DNA of 64,000 bases, taken from contig OY725496.1 of the NCBI GenBank assembly GCA_963281255.1, forward strand, positions 1,860,001-1,924,000, in the 5' to 3' direction. Of this stretch, positions 57,030 to 64,000 are shown piece after piece (position 1 is the stretch's first letter; every line of letters begins with the position of its first letter). The notes below the pieces were generated by a model. The model saw nothing but the letters and a program-made list of their open reading frames with translations. It did not search any database and was not told where the DNA came from. The DNA is from Aphrocallistes beatrix (lineage: Eukaryota; Porifera; Hexactinellida; Sceptrulophora; Aphrocallistidae). The position numbers and the translations under genes are program-made.

Positions 57030-59180
57030 TAGTGCTCCTTCTCTCTTTCTGCTGCTTGAATGTATACTTCTGCTGAGATTTCGCTGCGCGGAACAGGCAC
57101 AGATTACTCTTCAAATACTCGTAGAACTCTCTACACTTCATATTGTAGTTCAGCAAAACTTTCAATTCGGATTTAAGGTTGGCCTTTCCTATAATTGCTA
57201 ACTTTTAACAATTTCAACCGATTCATTTAATTTTTTCAGTGCAGATTTGAATCGCATAGATATCTGCAAAACTGCATTAATAATTGAAATAATTCAACAG
57301 ATAAAAATATTTTGAAAAAAATTGGTCATTTTATAAGGAAGAAATCGGACACAATATGTTTACAATCCTTTAGAAACTTTTCAAATTCATTCATAAATCG
57401 ATGATCTAACTAATGAACAGACAGATTTTTTAAATTTTGAAAATTGTTAAAAATTTACACCAAAACACCCAAGGAAGTTTATTTTTAGTAATTTTGACAC
57501 TATTTTTTTCATAATTCTCTTTTTATTTGTATTATCAAAAATCTGTCTGTTCATTATGTTCTACTCTTCGAGATCTATCGAAAAACCGTTGAGTTTTCGC
57601 CCCTATGATGAATTTACAAAAAGTTATCACCTTTATAATTGCTGAAAAAAAAGTATCAGAAAATAAGATTTAGAAAATATTTATATATGTACCTCAATTT
57701 CCATTTGTTTTAACTGCTTTGGAATATTAAATACATGCAAATAACCTTATTCGACAACTTATAGCAGTACTTAACTTCAAAATATGGTATATCAAAATTT
57801 TCTCAATCAAAAGTGGGAAAAATGGTCATTGCTGACTGGCCACACAAAAATAACCACATTCGATAGTGTCCGCCGGAATCCGAGATCAATAACTTCTTTG
57901 GACCCTGTCAGATCATCATTCTAATGCTAAATTCGTGGTCAACACTAAATTTCCAGTAATTTGATATATATATTGACCATATTTGGAGCATCTTTTGGAT
58001 CTCCGTGCATAGCAACGGCCTGGAATTTTTCACATTCCTGGCCGTTGCTAGGAACCTGCAGCCAAAGAATTTCTCCAAATGTGTCCAATATATATATCAA
58101 ATTGCTGGAAATTTAGCGCTGAGCACGTATTTAGCATTAAAATGATGATCTGACATGATTCAAAGAAGTTATGGATATGAGACTCTCTGTTTTAAAAATG
58201 TATCCATTTTTGGGCGAGACCTGCTGGTACAAGTGGCTCTAAGTGGCGAAATATTAACATTGAAATTCTAAAAATCGAAATTAATGTTTAGAACCCCTTT
58301 AGTGATCTTAAAATGATTAAAAAGGACTTTTGGCATATTTTTGCTAAAAAATAAAATGCCCATAGGAAAGGCCAACCTTAACCAAATTTTCTGACTCTCG
58401 ATTTTGCTCCTTGCTCCAGAGCTGGGTCATTAGGCTGAAGACCCTCTCACAACATGCATTTGATACTGGGATGGAGAGTGCAAAAGAGATCAATTTCCTC
58501 ATCTCACTGCTTCCTTTGGGTAACCGACTCAACATCCACACCCACTTCTGATCCACATAAGATTCCTGTTTGACGACTTCTTCCTGCAATTGCAGTACAG
58601 CACAGTTTTCATCATACAGTTTGTCAGTTAAATGTCTAACTGGAGACCTGTAACCAGACTTTCGAGTTGGGGCCACGTTACCGGGCTACTGAGAGAGAGG
58701 ACAGGCATTAGCTTGAAGATGGATCCCTCATAGTTGTACCATTTCTCCAAGTAAGTAATGCACCGTGTCAGTGTGTTAGCGGCCTCTTCTCTGAATTTCC
58801 TCACGTCTGTTGAGGAGAGATTTCCCAGAATGACCAGTGCAGATCTTCCGTAGAACTGGTCCTGTCTTCTCTGCTTCAGTTTGGAGCGTAGATCTTCCAT
58901 GAGTGGGTGTAACTCCATACAGTTTGCCTCGTTTCTTTCCAGGATTTTGACTGAGCTGTAAGATACTCATCAGGTTGTGTAGGAAATACACATAACTCAG
59001 TGGGAGAGACTCATGTTCTTCGGCGGAGAAAGTATCCCATACTGTTCTATTGCATTCTTCAAGTGTTTCTACGTCGAAGCTTATTGCTTTCATTGCATTT
59101 TTCAGGCAATTGTGAATAACGTGGCACTAGCAACCACACTGGATGAGCCGTGGATTTTTATCTTTCAGTTTTGGTAAACA
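57030..59180 (-). pseudogene. hAT transposase remnant split by TTAA-2
   Basis: The minus strand from about 59170 encodes HVIHNCLKNAMKAIS, DTFSAEEHESLPLSYVYFLH, MEDLRSKLKQRRQDQFYG and VRKFREEAANTLTRCITYLE, then the dimerisation region ISFALSIPVSNACCERVFSL and MTQLWSKEQNRESENLVK. At 58381 it meets the TTAA-2 element (57177-58377). Beyond it the sense resumes near 57165 with LLNYNMKCREFYEYLKSN and AAKSQQKYTFKQQK. At least three frameshifts and a stop in the 59130 region show decay before or after the insertion. The N-terminal BED finger is not visible. Confidence 0.8.
57177..58377 (+). mobile_element. TTAA-2 element, full length, inside the hAT remnant
   Basis: 1201 bp, TTAA at 57173-57176 and 58378-58381, ends GGTTGGCCTTTCCTAT and ATAGGAAAGGCCAACC, hairpin at about 57935-58140. 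Non-coding. Confidence 0.88.
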
Positions 59181-59310
59181 GAGTTGTGTTTGCCGAAGTT
59201 AAGGCTAAGGTATGGTCAATGTTAGCTGTAAAGTTGGGTAGCCAAAGACAGAAAAATAACATATGCGAGTCACGCTCAGTAAATCCACATATTAATTTTT
59301 AAACCATTAA

Positions 59311-61609
59311 GGATACCGCTCGCGAAAAACCTTACCTGGCGTAAATAAAACGGCAAAATTTTTTATTGTTAATTTCATTGTATTCTGATCGGTCTAACAT
59401 CTGATAGCACTATCTGGACTGTATTTATTTTGATTTTTGTGAGTTAACCCCTAAAATTTAGCGTTAATAAAAATTGAAAAATTATTGGAGGTTTTTGACG
59501 CATTTACCAATTAGTTTTTAACTTATTTGATATTTTTTAATGATATGGACCTAAACATTGTTTTGGCACCTTTGGAGATCAAATAACACAAAGATTTAAA
59601 AGAATGGGCAAATAAAATCCAAACAAAATAGCCCTATAAGGGAGTTCATTTATATAATGCTCGGGAAGTCGCCTGTTTGACATCAGATATTTAGCGATCA
59701 CTGGGTCAGAAATAAAATTCTGATCGTTTCAAAAAAAATTATTTAATTTTATTATCTATGAACGCCGATTTTCCCATTTTTTTACATTTTTTTTACATAA
59801 ATACCCCTCAATTTGAATTTATAGAAATGATATTGAAATTTGGGCTCGATAGATGCCAAAAATGGACAATGCTATGTCTAAATAACACTAAATTAACTCT
59901 TCTATTATTAATTCCTGTAGCTCAAAAATTTTTTTGAAATGTTACTTTTTCCAAAAATGAAATTTGAGAAAACAGAGAATAAACATTATATCTTCAATAA
60001 TGCTTTGTAGGAGAGAACTATAAAGAATTGGAAGATGTACTTTCCATAAGAGTCTAAAATTCGAAATAAAGAAGTTTTATTAAGTACTAAGGTCGGTACT
60101 TAGCAAATATACAAAAATCCAGATTTTTGAAAAATTTTCTAAAAAAATATTTAAGTAACCTCTACTAGCTGGCGGACACAAAGTGTCCGCCAGCCGCGCA
60201 GCGCAAGCAAGCGAAGCGCGCTTGTGATCTATTACGTATATTCTTAACTAAAAGGATATATGCGAAAATATATAGGTTCCTCGAACATTCCTTTGTCAAA
60301 AAATAAATAATTCTCGACTTATCATTGATTTAATTGTAATACAAATTCTATGGAGAACTTTGAATATATTAGAAAATGGCGAATCTAATCATTAAATATG
60401 TGTCCAAATGTGGCTATTATGCTAAATAATGAATACAATTGTCGTTAATAATGTGTACAGAATAATTGGAGAACTTTTGATAATTATTTTGAAAGTTCTG
60501 GACTTGGACCTCGCATATTCGGTGAAAAACCCCCATTTATGGTCCAAAAAGAGATATCTCTCTATCTCTGTAAATATAAGTCGATATTCTTAGTTCTCAA
60601 TTCCTAAAATATACTTTTTATGTGTACATATATGATTCTTTGATAATAATTGTACTACACCCTATGGAATGTTAAGTTTTTTTAAGATTTTTGTCATATG
60701 ATGACGTAGCATTTTTCGAAAATCCTAACTTGGAACTAAAAGTCGTAGACTTTCGCTCTAACTTCCTAATATACTTTTCGGAATCTCTTTAACCATTATA
60801 AACTGATAGATTACACTTCGTAGTGCTGGAAATATGAATTATTATCCACAATTATCCCAAAACATTCGGGGTTAGGGCCTCAAAAAATTTGTGGATTTTC
60901 AGGGTACTCTTGCTATTTTTTGTAACATTCGGTTCAAATATACCTAAATCAGCAGTATAAATGAGAATAAATGTTTGTGAATGCTTTTGTTCATTATTAA
61001 TAACTCATTCTACATTGTTCTTAAAATATAGACTTAAAATTTTTTACTCGCGACTTTAATATTTCAAAACTGATCCTCTTTTCAGAATTTTAACTAAAAA
61101 TTGGTTTAAGATAGAGGTTTGATAATTTCAAGAGTTGTTCAATATTATTTGGCGATGAACGTTGGACCACCATTTTTTCGATATCTTCTAACTTGGTGAT
61201 TTTATTCCTCATTTTCCATTAAAAACAGACATTTTTGACGTTTTTTGGGCCTTTTTTTTCGGACACCAATAAAATTTACAATTTTTGTCATTTTAACTTT
61301 CTTCTGGTCCAATGAAGTTGCAAATATGGTATACTATCCATTATTCGATTTTGGAAGCATTTGATTCCTTGGTATGTCCTAAACAATTTCTTGAGTGCCC
61401 TAATTTCTACCATTAAGATGTGCTAGCAGAAAAAGAAAAAACAGACTTTGAGACACTGTATCTCAAAAACTAGAAATGAGAATCAAAAACGGTTTGGAAT
61501 GTGCCAGTATTTCTTGTTGGAGATACCTCCCCATGCTTAACATCTCTTATAGCTCTACTTTCATCGTATGCTGTAAGTCAAATCATATGTTTTTTCGTGG
61601 GCGGTATCC
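59311..61609 (+). mobile_element. TTAA-1A element with a 0.5 kb replacement
   Basis: TTAA 59307-59310 and 61610-61613. The stretch 59735-60224 is not family sequence: it carries a block ending AAGTAACCTCTACTAGC, also present at 28210-28245, joined to a Helitron-like 3' end. Roughly 150 bp of normal TTAA-1 sequence is missing there. Confidence 0.8.
60171..60224 (+). mobile_element. Isolated Helitron-like 3' end
   Basis: GGCGGACACAAAGTGTCCGCC hairpin, GCGCAGCGCAAGC, terminal AAGCGCGCTTG followed by T. Only the last ~54 bp of the element are present, joined to unrelated sequence at CTACTAGC. Confidence 0.75.
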
Positions 61610-62204
61610 TTAAGGATACCGCCCTCGAAAAACATTGCCTGACATTAAAAAAATGGTGAAATTTTTTATTGCTAATTCCATTGGATCATTGAGTAGTCTA
61701 CCATATAATCGTACTTGTTGGACGGTATATATTTTGATATTCTAGAACTGAGCACCTAAAGCTCAGTCGTACTAAAAATCGGAAAGTTATTCGTGGTTTT
61801 GCAGCGCAATCATCAATTTTTTTCTAACTTATCTGATATTTTTTCAATTATATGAAACTCAAAATGGTTTTGGCCCCTTTAAATATTATAAAACAGATGA
61901 ATTTAGAAAAAGAGGAACTTAAAATCCAATCAAAAATATCTTTATGAGGGACTTCATTTCTAAAATGCTCGGGAAATGGCCGTTGTGATATTACCTATTG
62001 TGTATAGAAAAGAATTCTGAACAGTTAAAAAAAAGATTTGTTCAGATCCGATCATTAGTTCGTAAGTTATAGTATATTGTAGGTAAAGTTCGGACATCAA
62101 ACCTCTCTATGGCACCGAAAGTGCTCGATGTCAATGCTTAAAAACTATTGAAGATATATAATCTATTATAATCTTAAATGAAAGGATATATATGATAATA
62201 TATA

Positions 62205-63536
62205 CAGGGTGTCAGATAATTATTTTCAAAACATTGTTTTATCATTCATGGTTCAGAACCTAGAGCAACTATGACTAGCTGCATTTTGCTGGTGGAAATG
62301 AACCTAAGTAGGCTTTGACTAAATTTAAAATCATTCATTTAAGTGGACAATTTGATTTTTAGGTTGAAAATCGTTACGTCATCATGATGACGCGACTTTT
62401 TTTATTGATTTTTATTGATTGATATTTTTACAATTATTTGCTAGATAATTTGTTCTATTATGTCTCAACTATCAAAGCGCATTCACATACGAATCTTATT
62501 AGATGGTAAAAAGCACTCGATTGAAGAAATTAGTCGACTTGTAGGTGTGTCTATCAAGACTGTTTACAATGTAAATTCTAGCATTAAATCAGGAGTTGGG
62601 ATTAAACACAAGAAAGGCGCAGGTAGACCCTCTAAACTTATTCCTCAAATAAAGAAATTTGTCGCGAAATCCATTAGCTTGGATCCTACTACCTCTATAC
62701 GAACATTGACATCAAAATCACCAGTGATTATCTCTCGAGATATAGTACACAGATGTCTTCGTAACCTTGAGTACTCGAAGCCGTATCCAGTAAAAATTCC
62801 GATGTTAAGCGAAAAGAATCGCCTTTATAGGGTAGAATGGGCTAAGTGCAATATGTCAAGAAGATGGGAACACTCAATTTTTGCTGATGAAGCTTCTATA
62901 TGGCTATCAAGAGGTCGTGTCAGAATGTGGACCAAAAAAGGTAAAATTCGCCTGCAACCCACTTGCAAACATACACAGAAAATACACATCTGGGCTGCAT
63001 TTTCGTCCGTAGGAACATTTCCTTTATGCATATTCACTCAAAATCTTGACTCGTCCCTATTTACAAAGATATTGGAGGTTCATTTATTAGCACAAGCAAA
63101 AGTATTTCACAATAAAGAGTGGGTTTTGGTTATGGACAACGATCCAAAGCACACCTCGAAGGCAACAAAGGCTTGGATGAACGAAAATATGCCTAATAGG
63201 AGGTTAGAGTGGCCAAGCCAAAGTCCAGATGTTAATCCAATAGAAAATCTCTTTGGTTGGATCAAGAACGAACTGTCCAAACGCAGTCCAAAGAACATTT
63301 CGGCCCTTAAAAGTGAGCTTAATGACATTTGGAGCAATATCGATCCTGTATTCCTAGAGCCTTACTGGTCTTCTATGCCTAAAAGATGCCGTCTCTTAAT
63401 AGATGGAGATGGTTATAAAATTGATTATTAATATATTATCATAAATGAACACATAAAATGATTGATATATGCCTGCATCATCTACTTCTTCGCATATAAT
63501 CAAATTAAAATTTGAAAATAATTATCTGACACCCTG
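62205..63536 (+). mobile_element. Tc1-type DD35E transposon, apparently intact
   Basis: 1332 bp with perfect 26-bp terminal repeats (62205-62230 CAGGGTGTCAGATAATTATT... and inverse 63511-63536) and TA on both sides (62203-62204, 63537-63538). Removing it restores the TTAA-1 sequence AATATATAGGTTCCTC. One uninterrupted transposase gene. Confidence 0.93.
62460..63431 (+). CDS. Tc1/mariner-superfamily transposase, DD35E
   Basis: 323 residues, no stop or frameshift. The N-terminal helix-turn-helix is SIEEISRLVGVSIKTVYNV (about residues 21-39), followed by the GAGRPSK minor-groove linker and a second HTH (about 70-105). The catalytic triad is Asp143 (SIFADEASIWL), Asp226 (LVMDNDPKHTS) and Glu262 (PSQSPDVNPIENLFGWIK). 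The Asp226-Glu262 gap holds 35 residues, against 34 in classical Tc1. Length suits the superfamily (about 340). ATG 62460 is the first in frame and leaves the HTH complete. It acts by excision and reinsertion at TA using the 26-bp flanking repeats. Together with perfect repeats this is a candidate for a functional gene. Confidence 0.92.
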   Translation: MSQLSKRIHIRILLDGKKHSIEEISRLVGVSIKTVYNVNSSIKSGVGIKHKKGAGRPSKLIPQIKKFVAKSISLDPTTSIRTLTSKSPVIISRDIVHRCLRNLEYSKPYPVKIPMLSEKNRLYRVEWAKCNMSRRWEHSIFADEASIWLSRGRVRMWTKKGKIRLQPTCKHTQKIHIWAAFSSVGTFPLCIFTQNLDSSLFTKILEVHLLAQAKVFHNKEWVLVMDNDPKHTSKATKAWMNENMPNRRLEWPSQSPDVNPIENLFGWIKNELSKRSPKNISALKSELNDIWSNIDPVFLEPYWSSMPKRCRLLIDGDGYKIDY

Positions 63537-64000
63537 TAGGTTCCTCAAACATCTCTCTGTCAAAAAGTATATATTTCTCGACTTATCATCGATTTTATTG
63601 TAATATAAATTATATGGAGAACTTTGAATATATTAGAAAATGGCGAATTTTGTCATGAAATAAGTTCCCAAAAGTAGCTATTATACTCAAACAACAATGC
63701 AATAGTCACTAGCAATGTATACAGTAATTTTGAAGCACTCAACATGAATATTTTGGAAGTTCAAAGCATTTATCTCCAAAATTTGGTCAAAGCCCCCCAT
63801 TTATGGTCTAAAGACAGATTCCTCCAAATCTCGGGAATATACACCCAAATTCTTAGCTCTCAATTCCTAATATACTTTTCAAGACGGTATATATCTGATT
63901 CTTAAATAATAAGTGTACTACATGGAATGGAATGCTAAGTTTTAAATTTTTATGACGTGATGACGTAGCATTTTTCGAAAATCCTAACTTTAAAACTAAA

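Larger units (their letters stand above)
61614..64000 (+). mobile_element. TTAA-1B element, runs off the window
   Basis: Starts GGATACCGCCCTCGAAAA, sharing TTAA 61610-61613 with the preceding element. The interior follows subfamily B. Interrupted by the Tc1-type element 62205-63536. Judged by the family length, the missing right end lies roughly 0.9 kb beyond the window. Confidence 0.82.

Noticed and set aside
56758..57165. 135-codon minus-strand ORF as a novel gene
   Set aside because: Its first ~45 codons are the C-terminal end of the hAT transposase (CREFYEYLKSN, AAKSQQKY); the remainder is read-through without motifs.

Overview
This 64 kb window looks like arthropod nuclear DNA, possibly crustacean, although the species cannot be fixed from the sequence. 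It is AT-rich and repeat-dense. Host exons are small with GT-AG introns of 50-400 nt. There is one Relish-like NF-kB gene, and nearly everything else is transposable-element DNA. I see no bacterial-style operons, tRNA, rRNA or CRISPR.

Host genes. At the left edge (53-3492) is the 3' part of a multi-exon gene of unknown function. Its exons keep one reading frame through matching splice phases. At 31798-33369 is a Rel-homology (NF-kB/Relish type) coding exon of about 515 codons without ankyrin repeats. A splice acceptor sits immediately before it. A possible terminal exon lies at 23486-23689 and a HIRAN-like fragment at 50006-50230.

Mobile elements. The most abundant is a ~1.93 kb non-coding family with GGATACCGCCCTCG terminal repeats inserted at TTAA (piggyBac-like; here 'TTAA-1', subfamilies A and B). 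Eleven copies or pieces make up very roughly a quarter of the window. A second family ('TTAA-2', ~1.1-1.2 kb, GGTTGGCCTTTCC ends) carries a ~210 bp internal hairpin. A third non-coding family looks Helitron-like (TC...hairpin-CTTG between A and T). Coding elements are: an intact P-element-like THAP transposase with perfect 60 bp TIRs and a target duplication; an intact Tc1-type DD35E element with perfect 26 bp TIRs; a mariner with a stop, a frameshift and a lost catalytic Asp; an internally deleted mariner; a CR1/L2-like LINE fragment; hAT, MULE and Tc1 fragments; and a gag-protease-RT fragment carried inside P-like terminal repeats.

Layout: 1-3.5 kb host gene with a TTAA-1 copy; 4.4-9.5 TTAA-1B containing the P-like element; 9.6-12.5 hAT-type elements and a 22-bp satellite split by an insertion; 13-17 TTAA-1 fragment, LINE and TTAA-2 debris; 17-19.3 Helitron-like DNA with two Tc1-type MITEs and an inverted satellite; 19.5-23.5 TTAA-1 containing the P-like/retroelement chimera; 24-31.7 TTAA-1 fragment and a TTAA-2 foldback nest with a 0.5 kb palindrome; 31.8-33.4 Relish-like gene; 34-43 nested Helitron, pogo, Tc1, TTAA and hAT elements; 44-49 TTAA-1 holding a mariner and a Helitron that itself holds a second mariner; 50-59 TTAA-1, TTAA-2 and hAT pieces; 59-64 two TTAA-1 copies abutting on one TTAA, the second with the intact Tc1 element.

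Many insertions have readable target-site duplications, so the order of events can be reconstructed. The TTAA families are usually the substrate into which P, Tc1, mariner, Helitron and pogo elements jumped.
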